NCBI GenBank assembly: GCA_963973795.1
Contig: CAXBAF010000002.1
Coordinates: 62,001-126,000 of the forward strand
DNA length: 64,000 nt
From: UBA1926 sp002337215
GTDB lineage: Bacteria; Planctomycetota; Phycisphaerae; Phycisphaerales; UBA1924
Direction: 5' to 3'
Under the pieces are notes generated by a model. The model saw only the letters and a program-made list of their open reading frames with translations, was not told where the DNA came from and did not search any database. The position numbers were made by a program, and so were the translations under genes. Numbering within the stretch: position 1 is the stretch's first letter; every line of letters starts with the position of its first letter. This document shows, one piece after another, positions 16,742 to 24,362 of this stretch.

Positions 16742-16999
16742 ATGCGCCACCCCATCGACGACACCGTGCGTGAACTGATCGCTTCGACAGTCCCCGGTGT
16801 ACAGACCCCGCGGGGCGTGCTCCGGATCGTGGCTCGCTGCGCCAACGGCAACGAGGGAATCGACGACACCGACGAGCTGTCCATTGTCAACGGATCAGAC
16901 TCCGCGTGCAACGATGCCGACGTCGCGCCCCCCTTTGGCGTCCTCGATCTGGGCGATGTGCAAGCGTTCATCGGGGCGTTCGGGGCGGGGTGCCCGTAA
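16742..16999 (+). pseudogene. Chimeric fragment: glyA 5' end fused to dockerin-protein 3' end
   Basis: An 85-codon open frame. The first 19 residues (MRHPIDDTVRELIASTVPG) match the start of GlyA at 18724 (MSHPIDDAVRDLIASTDPE), and the DNA similarity begins before the ATG (cccggcatg in both). From residue about 24 the sequence matches the C-terminus of the deiminase-like protein: GVLRIVARxANGNEG, DDTDEL, NGSDxAC, PFGVLDLGDV, then directly FIGAFGAGCP, so one of the two dockerin repeats has been lost. There is no signal peptide, so a dockerin end would be misplaced in the cytosol. It is best read as a recombination relic, though the frame is still open. Confidence 0.75.
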
Positions 17000-17014
17000 C
17001 GACATCCGTCCAGC

Positions 17015-18436
17015 TCAGTCGCATTCATTCACGAATGTCGTGACGAACTGCTGAATATCAATGAGATCATAGATCCCGTTGCTGTCCATATCGGCGATAG
17101 GCTCGCCCGCGAGGAAGCCATTCACGAACGACTGGACATCCGCGAGGTCGAAAACGCCATAAGGCGCCGCAATGTCTGACCCGCACCAGAGCAGATCGCG
17201 CAGGCGCGGGTCGCGGATGTCAATGCGCGTGGCGCGAAACTGGGGACCGCCGGGCGAGAACTCCCACTCGACCGAGCAGTCGGGCGTGATCTCCTTGAAC
17301 TCGCTCGACGAGCCGACGCAGACCAGCGTGTTCCCGTTGGGCTGTCGCTGTGCCCCCGAGAAGAAGCCGGAGAAGAACGGCTCGCCGCCCAAGTTGTCGC
17401 ACGACCAGACCGGGGCGACAGGCCCGAACGCTTGGCCGGGCTCACGGTCATAGGTACCGTCCGGGTTGAGGGGTGTGACGATCTCGTCGACGGTCGAGAA
17501 TTCGGGGTTCCCCCGATCGTTGCCGTTGTTGTAGAGCAGGATGTTGCCGCCGCCCGGCAGGCCCTCGGGGATCCAATGAGCATTGTGCTGACTGAAGAGC
17601 GTCCGGTCAGCGGATGTGCCCATGCCCCACGCCTCCGGGTTGCCCCAGCGATAGAGCAGTTCACCCGAGTCAGCCGGGTCGTGCGAGATGATCCAGAACT
17701 CGCTGAACGCGAGGCAGCTGACGACAATCTGGTCGAGCTCTGCGTTGTAATCGATCGAGTTGAAATGCAGCCAGTCCGGGTTGTTGCCTCGGGTTCCGTA
17801 GTTGATATCGATGCGCCCGGGGTTGTCGGCGGGGTCGCCGAAGTTGGGCAGGCCCGGGTCGCGGTCTTGCACGATATGGTCGAAGACGGACCATTCCCAC
17901 ACGACGTCGGCCGTGTTCAGCCCGGTCGGCCTGAGTTCGAGAATCCGCTCGCCCCAGAGTTCGTCGTTGACGGTCGCGGGGTCTTTGCCCAGCGCGATGG
18001 CCTCGGATGCGGAGATCGAGTCCCACGCGATCGCGAGGATGTTGCCGTTGGGCAGGAACGCGACGTCGTGGTGATGGCGGAGCGTCGGCGTGGCGAGGAC
18101 ATAATCCCACTCGAGCGTGCCGTCCCAGGAAAAGAGTTGGAGCCGCCCACCGACCCCGCCGCCGCTCGGACCCGGCAACGAGGGATCATTGGCGGGGCGG
18201 AAGATCGAGCCATCGTCACGGAGGTAGAGCGCGATGCCGGGCCTGAAATCGTGGTTCCAGGTTTTGACGTTCACGCCGTCGAGATCGACGAGGTAGGACT
18301 GCGTGCTCGCGAGGCCCGAATAGAGCGTCCAGCCCGGCTGAGGCTCGGCGGTGCTCAGCGTGGGCAGCGACAGGACGGCGGCGAAAACCGCGGCGGCGGG
18401 GCCGGCCACGGGGCTCATCGTGCGGGATTGGCGCAT
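17015..18436 (-). CDS. Secreted arylsulfotransferase-family protein with dockerin-like C-terminus
   Basis: 473 residues from the ATG at 18436 (AGGAG six bases upstream); the open frame extends much further 5' but through the tRNA-like region. A signal peptide ends near TAEPQ. The body shows the arylsulfotransferase (ASST) beta-propeller pattern: LRHHHDVAFLPNGNILAIAWD, WLHFNSIDYNAELDQIVVS, FSEFWIISHD, QHNAHWIPEG and GNILLYNNGN, with the conserved histidines that carry or bind sulfate in the family. Some homologues act on other substrates. Two dockerin-like repeats (GVFDLADVQSF, GIYDLIDIQQF) end in VNECD. Convergent with the chimeric fragment, 15 bases apart. Confidence 0.85.
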   Translation of the reverse strand: MRQSRTMSPVAGPAAAVFAAVLSLPTLSTAEPQPGWTLYSGLASTQSYLVDLDGVNVKTWNHDFRPGIALYLRDDGSIFRPANDPSLPGPSGGGVGGRLQLFSWDGTLEWDYVLATPTLRHHHDVAFLPNGNILAIAWDSISASEAIALGKDPATVNDELWGERILELRPTGLNTADVVWEWSVFDHIVQDRDPGLPNFGDPADNPGRIDINYGTRGNNPDWLHFNSIDYNAELDQIVVSCLAFSEFWIISHDPADSGELLYRWGNPEAWGMGTSADRTLFSQHNAHWIPEGLPGGGNILLYNNGNDRGNPEFSTVDEIVTPLNPDGTYDREPGQAFGPVAPVWSCDNLGGEPFFSGFFSGAQRQPNGNTLVCVGSSSEFKEITPDCSVEWEFSPGGPQFRATRIDIRDPRLRDLLWCGSDIAAPYGVFDLADVQSFVNGFLAGEPIADMDSNGIYDLIDIQQFVTTFVNECD

Positions 18437-18553
18437 GGGCTCTCCTGTCAGCTGATGCGTGTATTCACCACGAGAACGCACCGGATTTGTCGAGATTGCG
18501 TGTCGGAGAAAGAAAAACGTCCGGGCGGCATCCCGCCGGGCGATGGATGGCAA

Positions 18554-18626
18554 TGGCGAGGGCGAGACTCGAACTCGCGACCCGCGGGTTCTGAATCCTC
18601 CGCTCGAACCGGCTGAGCACCTCCGA
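18554..18626 (-). other. tRNA-like sequence, probably a decayed tRNA
   Basis: Read on the minus strand this is 73 bases with a perfect T-arm (GCGAG, TTCGAGT, CTCGC), a 3' acceptor half CCTCGCC followed by A, a D-arm-like stem GCTC/GAGC around AGCCGGTTC, and a 7-base anticodon loop TTCAGAA (anticodon CAG). The 5' acceptor pairs at only four of seven positions, and the anticodon stem has two mismatches. A CAG (Leu) tRNA would need a long variable arm, which is missing. A relic, or an unusual tRNA, is more likely than a working gene. Confidence 0.4.
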
Positions 18627-18723
18627 ATGCGACTGCCGCGAGATCCGAGCGGCACCGGATGGCGGTTGCGATCACAGGCAGAATCTTCGCGATCCGGCAA
18701 GAACCCATCGCTACGATCCCGGC

Positions 18724-20043
18724 ATGAGCCACCCAATCGACGACGCCGTGCGTGATCTGATCGCTTCGACCGACCCCGAAGCCGCCGCGATTCTCGACCG
18801 CGAGCGAGATCGGCAAGAACACACAATCGAGCTGATCGCCAGCGAGAACCACGCCTCGCCCGCGGTGATGCACGCCGCGGGGACGTGCTTCACCAACAAG
18901 TACGCCGAGGGCTACCCCGGGCGCCGCTATTACGGCGGGTGCGCCCACATGGACGAGATCGAGACCCTCGCCCGCGAGCGTGCGAAAGAACTGTTCGGCT
19001 GCGAGTACGCGAACGTCCAGCCTCACTCGGGCGCCCAGGCAAACATGGCGGTCTTCATGGCGCTCATGGAGCACGGCGACACCTTCGCGAGCCTCCTCCT
19101 CCAGGACGGCGGGCACCTGAGCCACGGGATGAAACTCAACTTCTCGGGCACGTACTTCAAGCCCGTCCACTACCCCCTGCACTACAAAGAAGGCCACGCC
19201 CAGCGCGAGCACATCGACTACGACGCCGTCCGCAAGGTCTGCATGGAGCACAAACCGAAGATGCTCCTGTGCGGCTACTCGGCGTACAGCCGGCAGATCG
19301 ACTTCGCGAAGTTCCGCGCCATCGCCGACGAGTGCGGCGCGATCCTCATGGCGGACATCGCCCACATCGCGGGCCTCGTCGCCGCGGGCGAGCACCCCAG
19401 CCCCTTCCCCCACTGCCATGTGGTCACGACGACCACGCACAAGAGCCTCCGCGGGCCGCGGGGCGGGCTGATCATGACCAACGACGAAGAGATCTTCAAG
19501 AAAACCAACCGGGCCCTCTTCCCGGGGACGCAGGGCGGCCCGCTGATGCACATCGTGCTCGCGAAGGCCGTCGCGTTCGGCGAGGCGTTGCAGCCAGCCT
19601 TCAAGACCTACCAGCAGCAGGTCGTCAGGAACGCCGACGCGCTCGCGACCGCGCTCACCGACCTCGGCTACCGCATCTGCAGCGGGGGCACCGACAACCA
19701 CGTCATGCTCGTGGACCTCACCGCCCGCAACCCCGAGCTCACGGGCCGCGACGCGGAGACCTGGCTCGAGGCCGCCGGCATCATCTGCAACAAGAACGGC
19801 ATCCCCAACGACGAGCGCAAGCCCATGATCACCAGCGGCATCCGCCTGGGCTCACCCGCGACGACGACGCGGGGGTTCACCGAGGGTGAGATGACGCAGG
19901 TCGCCTCCTTCATCGACCGCGTCCTCGACGCGGGGCTCAAGGGCGACGACGCGCGCCAGAAGGAAACCGAGGCCGTGACGGCAGATGTGAAGGCCCTGTG
20001 CGCGAAGTTCCCGATGCCGGGGGCATCGCCGGCGGCGGTCTGA
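18724..20043 (+). CDS. glyA: Serine hydroxymethyltransferase
   Basis: Interconverts serine and glycine with tetrahydrofolate, feeding one-carbon units and glycine; PLP enzyme of the cytosol. 439 residues, slightly longer than the usual 417. Key motifs: ASENHASPAV, NKYAEGYPGRRYYGG, VQPHSGAQAN, the PLP lysine in TTTTHKSLRGPRGG, and FPGTQGGPLMH. The stop overlaps the next start (TGATG). The glycine produced could enter the betaine pathway encoded at 46.6 kb. Its first 60 bases have a diverged duplicate at about 16736-16797. Confidence 0.97.
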   Translation: MSHPIDDAVRDLIASTDPEAAAILDRERDRQEHTIELIASENHASPAVMHAAGTCFTNKYAEGYPGRRYYGGCAHMDEIETLARERAKELFGCEYANVQPHSGAQANMAVFMALMEHGDTFASLLLQDGGHLSHGMKLNFSGTYFKPVHYPLHYKEGHAQREHIDYDAVRKVCMEHKPKMLLCGYSAYSRQIDFAKFRAIADECGAILMADIAHIAGLVAAGEHPSPFPHCHVVTTTTHKSLRGPRGGLIMTNDEEIFKKTNRALFPGTQGGPLMHIVLAKAVAFGEALQPAFKTYQQQVVRNADALATALTDLGYRICSGGTDNHVMLVDLTARNPELTGRDAETWLEAAGIICNKNGIPNDERKPMITSGIRLGSPATTTRGFTEGEMTQVASFIDRVLDAGLKGDDARQKETEAVTADVKALCAKFPMPGASPAAV

Positions 20044-20258
20044 TGACATCAGATCGGAGCATGAGATCGGGACGCCTCCATCGCCCCCCGTGCCCGCGGT
20101 GCGGCTCGTCGGATACCCGCCCGGCCTACACCCTTTCAAATGCGCTGCTCGCGACCTTCACCGTCCTTACGGCGCTCGCGGGCGGGTGCGCCTGCGCCAC
20201 CCGATCCGCCTGGGCGTGCCGCGAATGTGGTGAGACATTCGACGACGAGTCAGACTGA
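20043..20258 (+). CDS. Small zinc-ribbon-like protein coupled to glyA
   Basis: 71 residues starting on the TGATG overlap with glyA. Two CxxC knuckles, CPRCG and CRECG, are separated by a hydrophobic stretch (LSNALLATFTVLTALAGGCACA) that could be a membrane helix. The four cysteines suggest a zinc-binding ribbon split by the helix, or a membrane-tethered zinc ribbon. No family recognised. Confidence 0.5.
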   Translation: MTSDRSMRSGRLHRPPCPRCGSSDTRPAYTLSNALLATFTVLTALAGGCACATRSAWACRECGETFDDESD

Positions 20259-20294
20259 ATATCCCTCCGAACCCGCCCCGCGATAGAAACCACG

Positions 20295-20326
20295 CCGTTT
20301 CTTACATGCATGGGTTGCAGAAACGG
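20295..20326 (+). terminator. Weak stem-loop after the glyA unit
   Basis: CCGTTTCT (20295-20302) and AGAAACGG (20319-20326) form an 8-bp stem with a 16-base loop, 36 bases after the zinc-ribbon gene, followed by CCTGCTTTCC. It is a possible terminator but the T tract is poor. Confidence 0.35.
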
Positions 20327-20401
20327 CCTGCTTTCCTCATAATATCAACTGGCATCGCGTGCGGTTTCGTGGCGTACGCTCAGAACATTCGGAGGAAGCC
20401 C

Positions 20402-21277
20402 ATGAGACGAGTTGCCGCCACCGCTTCGATTGCATGTCTCGCCGCCATCGCCTCGGCCGAGCCCGTCGCTGTCACCTTCCCGCTCTTCGACGAGCAGGCC
20501 CCATTCGGCGTGATGGGCAGCGTGCGGCTCACCGACTACGACGCCCGGCTCCCCGATCTGGTCGTGTTCGCGTACAACCAGGGGGGCGCCGGCATCAGCG
20601 AGATCGCGCCGGCGGTCGAGCCGGCCGACGCCAACAGCCATGCAGACTGCAACAACCCGATCGAGATCGGTGGGCTGGTGTCGAACAACGACCACCCAGA
20701 GTGGTTCCTGGTTGAGGGCGACACCCTCCCCGGGACGCCCATCCCCGGTGGGTCCGGCAACTGGGTCAACCCCCGCATCTGCAATCAGTTCTTCTCCGCG
20801 CTGCCGACGCTCCGCTTCGACGACAACGAGCTCTACAACATTTTCTTCTGCGAGTACACCGAGGACAGCTCCGAGGTTCTCGAACTTTCACCGGTGCTCC
20901 ACTACCCCATCCGCGTCGCCGAGCCCGGCGGCTCCTATCTCTACGGCTGGATCGCCGTCCAGGTCATCGATCTGTTCAATGCTGGCTGCGACCCGGCCTG
21001 CGCCGACATCGGCGTGACGAGTTTCTGCTCGCTCCCGGTCCTGCGGATTGTCGGCGCCGGCTTCGAGACCGATGCCGGCACCCCGATCACCGTCGGCGGC
21101 GGCCTCTGCCGCGCCGACCTGACCTTCGACGCCGTCCTCGATCTCGCCGACCTCCAGGCTTTCGTCGCCGCCTTCATCGCCCAGGACGACGCCGCGGACT
21201 TCGACGACAACAGCATCCTCGACCTCACGGATATCTTCCGCTTCGTCGAAGCCTTCGAGACCAACTGCGGGCTCTGA
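20402..21277 (+). CDS. Secreted protein with two dockerin-like modules, unknown function
   Basis: 291 residues from the ATG at 20402, preceded by CGGAGGA. A signal peptide (MRRVAATASIACLAAIASA) is followed by a domain of about 210 residues with eight or more cysteines (CNNP, ICNQF, FFCEYT, GCDPACAD, SFCSLP), suggesting several disulfides. I do not recognise the fold. Two dockerin-like repeats (AVLDLADLQAF, SILDLTDIFRF) end in TNCGL. A perfect terminator follows. Confidence 0.7.
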   Translation: MRRVAATASIACLAAIASAEPVAVTFPLFDEQAPFGVMGSVRLTDYDARLPDLVVFAYNQGGAGISEIAPAVEPADANSHADCNNPIEIGGLVSNNDHPEWFLVEGDTLPGTPIPGGSGNWVNPRICNQFFSALPTLRFDDNELYNIFFCEYTEDSSEVLELSPVLHYPIRVAEPGGSYLYGWIAVQVIDLFNAGCDPACADIGVTSFCSLPVLRIVGAGFETDAGTPITVGGGLCRADLTFDAVLDLADLQAFVAAFIAQDDAADFDDNSILDLTDIFRFVEAFETNCGL

Positions 21278-21322
21278 GTCCGTTCAATCCCCAGAGTTCT
21301 CAATCCCGAACACATCCAGATG

Positions 21323-21350
21323 AGGCCCGGGCGCACGCCCGGGCCTGTTT
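21323..21350 (+). terminator. Strong rho-independent terminator after the 20402 gene
   Basis: AGGCCCGGGCG (21323-21333) and CGCCCGGGCCT (21336-21346) are perfectly complementary over 11 bases with a two-base turn, followed by GTTT. It lies 46 bases after the stop and ends 31 bases before rlmN. Confidence 0.8.
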
Positions 21351-21380
21351 CATACCGCCGCAGATCGTCTACCATCGCCC

Positions 21381-22919
21381 GTGACCGAACCCCGACCCAA
21401 TCCCCTCACCCCCCTCGGCCTGACGCACAGCCAGTTCGCCACCGCGTGGAAAGCCGCGGGCTATCCCGGGGGCGAAGTCGCCGGCAAAGCGGCGTACAGC
21501 GCCTTCTACCGCGAAGGCGACCTCTCCGCGCTCCCCGAGCCTGTCCGCGCCGCCACCGAACGCCTGCTCGCCCCGATCGTGCGCCAGCAATCGGAACCCT
21601 GCGACGAGGGGATGACCGTCAAGTTCTGCCAACGGTTGGAGCGGGGCAACGAGCCCGCACGTGCGCTCACGCTCTCGGGTGCCCCGCAGACGGCGCAGCC
21701 TTCTGCGGGCGGAACATCCACCTCGCTCATCACGCCCGATCCCGGAGAAGCCTTCGGCGTCTCCGGGGCACCCGCCTCCCACCGCCGCATGGCCGACTCG
21801 CTCCCGCTCGGCATCCTCCACCAGGACGAACGCGTCGAGCACCTCGACATCGAATCGGTCGTCATCCCGATGAAGGGCCGATCGGGCAAGAAGACACATA
21901 CCCTGTGCGTCTCAAGCCAGATCGGGTGCGCGATGGCGTGCGACTTCTGCGAGACCGCCCAGATGGGCCTGATCCGCTCGCTGACGCCCGCCGAGATCGT
22001 GGGCCAGTGGTGGGCGGCGAGATGGCTGCTTGAGTCGCCGACCTCCGTCGGCGAAGGGATTGAGCCCCCGACCTCCGTCGGCGAAGGGATTGAGCCCCCG
22101 ACCTCCGTCGGCGAAGGGCTTGAGTCCCCGACCTTCGCCGGCGAGGATCTGGGTGCCCCGCAGACGGCGCAGCCTTCTGCGGGCGGTTCGCCGGCCAACC
22201 CAACTACGACCGGTCCCGGAGAAGCCTCCGGCGTCTTCGGGGCACCCACAACTCACCGCACACCCCGCGTCACCATCGACAACATCGTCTTCATGGGCAT
22301 GGGCGAGCCCCTCGACAACTTCGACGCCGTTATCCAGGCGATCGCCTGCCTCACCGATGACCGAGGCCCGGGCGTCGCGATGAGCAACGTCACCATCTCC
22401 ACCGTGGGCCGAGTGGACGGCCTCCGCCGCCTCGCCGATGTCGTCCGCCGACAAGGCTGGAAGCGGCTCGGCCTCGCCCTCTCCGTCAACGCCCCCAACG
22501 ACGAAGTCCGCGACGCGCTCATGCCCATCAACCGCAAGTGGGACATGGCGGAACTCCAACGCGTCATGCTCGATCTTGTCGAGATCCGCGCGAGCAGGAA
22601 GATCCTCTTCGAGTACGTCCTGATCCCGGGTGTCAACGACTCCGACGAGCACGCCGAGCAGCTCTTTCAGTGGCTCCGCCCCTTCACGCGGCACGAGAAC
22701 AAGAGCCACGTCGGTCTGCTCAACGTCATCCCCTACAACCCCCGCCGCAACAGCCCCTGGCCAGCCCCCGACGAGGACAAGGTCAAGCACTTCGTCGATC
22801 TGCTGATCGACAGGGGCGTGTTCGTGAAACGCCGGCGGACGAAGGGACGCGACCAGATGGCGGCGTGCGGGCAGCTTGGTACGGCCGAGATCCGCAAACG
22901 GAAGTTCGTCTCTTCCTGA
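21381..22919 (+). CDS. rlmN: RlmN-family radical SAM rRNA/tRNA methyltransferase with in-frame repeat insertions
   Basis: Methylates C2 of adenosine in 23S rRNA (and tRNA). 512 residues against the usual 350-390. The radical SAM cluster motif is CAMACDFC (C-x3-C-x2-C), followed by MGMGEPLDNFDAV, LALSVNAPNDEVRDALMPINR and the methyl-carrying cysteine region AACGQLGTAEIRK, so the catalytic parts are complete. The extra length is repeat-derived: about residues 99-131 (GAPQTAQPSAGG ... GAP) and 217-289 (four PTSVGEG-like decamers, then a second GAPQTAQPSAGG ... GAP block). The second block lies between GQWWAARWLLE and the MGMGEP strand, a variable loop in RlmN. GTG start, no clear ribosome site. 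Confidence 0.92.
   Translation: MTEPRPNPLTPLGLTHSQFATAWKAAGYPGGEVAGKAAYSAFYREGDLSALPEPVRAATERLLAPIVRQQSEPCDEGMTVKFCQRLERGNEPARALTLSGAPQTAQPSAGGTSTSLITPDPGEAFGVSGAPASHRRMADSLPLGILHQDERVEHLDIESVVIPMKGRSGKKTHTLCVSSQIGCAMACDFCETAQMGLIRSLTPAEIVGQWWAARWLLESPTSVGEGIEPPTSVGEGIEPPTSVGEGLESPTFAGEDLGAPQTAQPSAGGSPANPTTTGPGEASGVFGAPTTHRTPRVTIDNIVFMGMGEPLDNFDAVIQAIACLTDDRGPGVAMSNVTISTVGRVDGLRRLADVVRRQGWKRLGLALSVNAPNDEVRDALMPINRKWDMAELQRVMLDLVEIRASRKILFEYVLIPGVNDSDEHAEQLFQWLRPFTRHENKSHVGLLNVIPYNPRRNSPWPAPDEDKVKHFVDLLIDRGVFVKRRRTKGRDQMAACGQLGTAEIRKRKFVSS
21677..21773. repeat. Paired-hairpin repeat GGGTGCCCCG, copy A, inside rlmN
   Basis: 97 bp. Left hairpin stem CCCGCAGA/TCTGCGGG and right hairpin stem CCCGGAGA/TCTCCGGG are separated by 28 bases; the outer ends GGGTGCCCCG and CGGGGCACCC are inverted copies. 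In frame it encodes GAPQTAQPSAGG ... GEAFGVSGAP. Confidence 0.9.
22030..22149 (+). repeat. Four tandem 30-bp repeats inside rlmN
   Basis: Units start at 22030, 22060, 22090 and 22120. Each contains CCGAC-CTCC-GTCGG (last unit CCGAC-CTTC-GCCGG), a 5-bp stem with a 4-base loop, and encodes a decamer of the type ES/PPTSVGEGI. Units two and three are almost identical, pointing to recent duplication. No spacers, so not a CRISPR. Confidence 0.9.
22151..22247. repeat. Paired-hairpin repeat GGGTGCCCCG, copy B, inside rlmN
   Basis: 97 bp, the same length as copy A. The left 36 bases are identical to copy A, the right 33 differ at two positions, and the 28-base middle is unrelated. In frame it encodes GAPQTAQPSAGG ... 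GEASGVFGAP. Confidence 0.9.
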
Positions 22920-22991
22920 TCCGGTCTCCGGGGCACCCTTCCGATCCGCGATATGATCCGGCTCCTGCGTCGCGGCAGGCCCGGAGAACCC

Positions 22992-24362
22992 GTGGACCCA
23001 TTTCCCTACCAACTCGGCGAGCTCTTCTGTGAGGCCGCGCCCGCCGAGGAGATCGTGCGCCGGTTCGGCTCCCCCGCGATCGTCTACTCGTCGGCTGGTC
23101 TCCGCGCCAACATCGCGACCGTCCGCGACGCGTTCGCGGACATCGACCCCGAGATCCGGTTCCCGGTCCAGAGCCTGCCCTCCCCGGGCGTGCTGCGAAC
23201 GATCGCCGCCGAGGGATGCGGCATGGTCGCGATGAGCGCCGGCGAACTTGAGCGAGCTTGGCTCAGCAAAGCGCCGCTCACCTCGACGAGCTACGCGGGG
23301 GTCGGCAAGACCGACGACGACATCCGCGCCGCGCTCGACGGGATCTACAGCCCGCTCTTCCAGGCGGGCGTGACGGTGGATGGACGACCGCCTTATTACC
23401 GGGGCCCGATCGGCGTCATCGTCGCCGAGAGCCCCAGCGAGGTCGAGCGGATCAGCGCCGTCGCCGCGAGCCTCCGCGTCAACGCACGCGTCGCGATCAG
23501 CGTGAACACCGCGCTCGAGGCCCCGGCCGACGCGCCCGTCCCCCCAGCAGACGCGGAGAGCAAGTTCGGCGTCTCGTGCTCCGAGGCCGTCGATATGTAC
23601 CGACGCTTCGACCACATGCCCCACATCCAGCTCCGAGGGCTCTCGACCCACCCGGGGCAGGTCACCCACACCGTCGAGTCCTACGCGTCGGCGATCGGTC
23701 GGCTTGTCGAAACCGCCTCGATCATCCGCGACCGGGGCCAGGACATCCCGATGCTCGACCTCGGGGGCGGCCTCCCCGCGATCAATGTCTCCGCCGCGAT
23801 GCCCCCACTGAACGACTACGCCGACGCGATCAGACCGCTGCTCGCCGGGTGGATCGGAACCGAGACAAGACTCGTGATCCGGCCAGGCCGGGCGATCGCC
23901 GCCTCCGCGGGTGTGCTGCTGCTCGGCGTCCGCGAGGTCCGCCCCACTGAGGACCGGTTGGTCGTCGTCTGCGACGCGGGGCTCAACCCGGCCGACCGAC
24001 CGAGCGATATCGACGGGTTCCGCACCGTCTGGCCCATCGCGACCGAACCCGAGCACGAGCCGCCGCAGCCGGGCGTCGAACGCCTCGACACAACGGGCCT
24101 CATCTGGTGCGACATCGTCGGGCCGGGCGGGCGCGATTCCGACCTCATCGGGCGCGGGCGGCTGATGCCCAAAATCCGCGCGGGCGATCATCTCGCCGTC
24201 TTCGCCGCGGGTGCCGACTCGATGCTCACCGTGCAGCGGGGCGGCGACCAGACCATCCCCGCCGAGGTGCTCGTCGAGGGCAGGCAGCTCTTCGCCCTGC
24301 GCCCCCGAGCCGGGATGGTCGAGCAACTCGCCCCTGAGCTGGGCCCGCTCGAGAAGTTATGA
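22992..24362 (+). CDS. Diaminopimelate-decarboxylase-fold protein lacking the PLP lysine (likely pseudoenzyme)
   Basis: 456 residues from the GTG at 22992 (GGAG five bases upstream); an ATG at 22953 is in frame but lacks a ribosome site. The whole LysA (group IV decarboxylase) fold is recognisable: LGELFCEAAP at the N-terminus, GELERAW, SKFGVSC, LDLGGGLPAI near 256, PGRAIAASAGVLL near 297, AGDHLAVFAAGAD and PAEVLVEG near the end. Key residues are changed. The lysine of the VKAN motif is glutamine (RFPVQSLPS, about residue 60), the EPGR glutamate is arginine (IRPGR), the CES motif is GGRDSD, and the GAY tyrosine is aspartate. So it cannot form the usual Schiff base. It overlaps the next gene by ATGA. 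Confidence 0.8.
   Translation: MDPFPYQLGELFCEAAPAEEIVRRFGSPAIVYSSAGLRANIATVRDAFADIDPEIRFPVQSLPSPGVLRTIAAEGCGMVAMSAGELERAWLSKAPLTSTSYAGVGKTDDDIRAALDGIYSPLFQAGVTVDGRPPYYRGPIGVIVAESPSEVERISAVAASLRVNARVAISVNTALEAPADAPVPPADAESKFGVSCSEAVDMYRRFDHMPHIQLRGLSTHPGQVTHTVESYASAIGRLVETASIIRDRGQDIPMLDLGGGLPAINVSAAMPPLNDYADAIRPLLAGWIGTETRLVIRPGRAIAASAGVLLLGVREVRPTEDRLVVVCDAGLNPADRPSDIDGFRTVWPIATEPEHEPPQPGVERLDTTGLIWCDIVGPGGRDSDLIGRGRLMPKIRAGDHLAVFAAGADSMLTVQRGGDQTIPAEVLVEGRQLFALRPRAGMVEQLAPELGPLEKL

Noticed and set aside
18500..18650. Plus-strand frame reading RDSNSRP-like sequence as a gene
   Set aside because: Such peptides are typical false translations of tRNA sequence; the region is the tRNA-like relic.
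22030..22149. Four 30-bp repeats as a CRISPR array
   Set aside because: The units are directly adjacent with no spacers and are translated within rlmN.
21912..24326. An 804-codon frame antisense to rlmN and the LysA-like gene
   Set aside because: It spans two genes of the other strand and has shadow-type composition.
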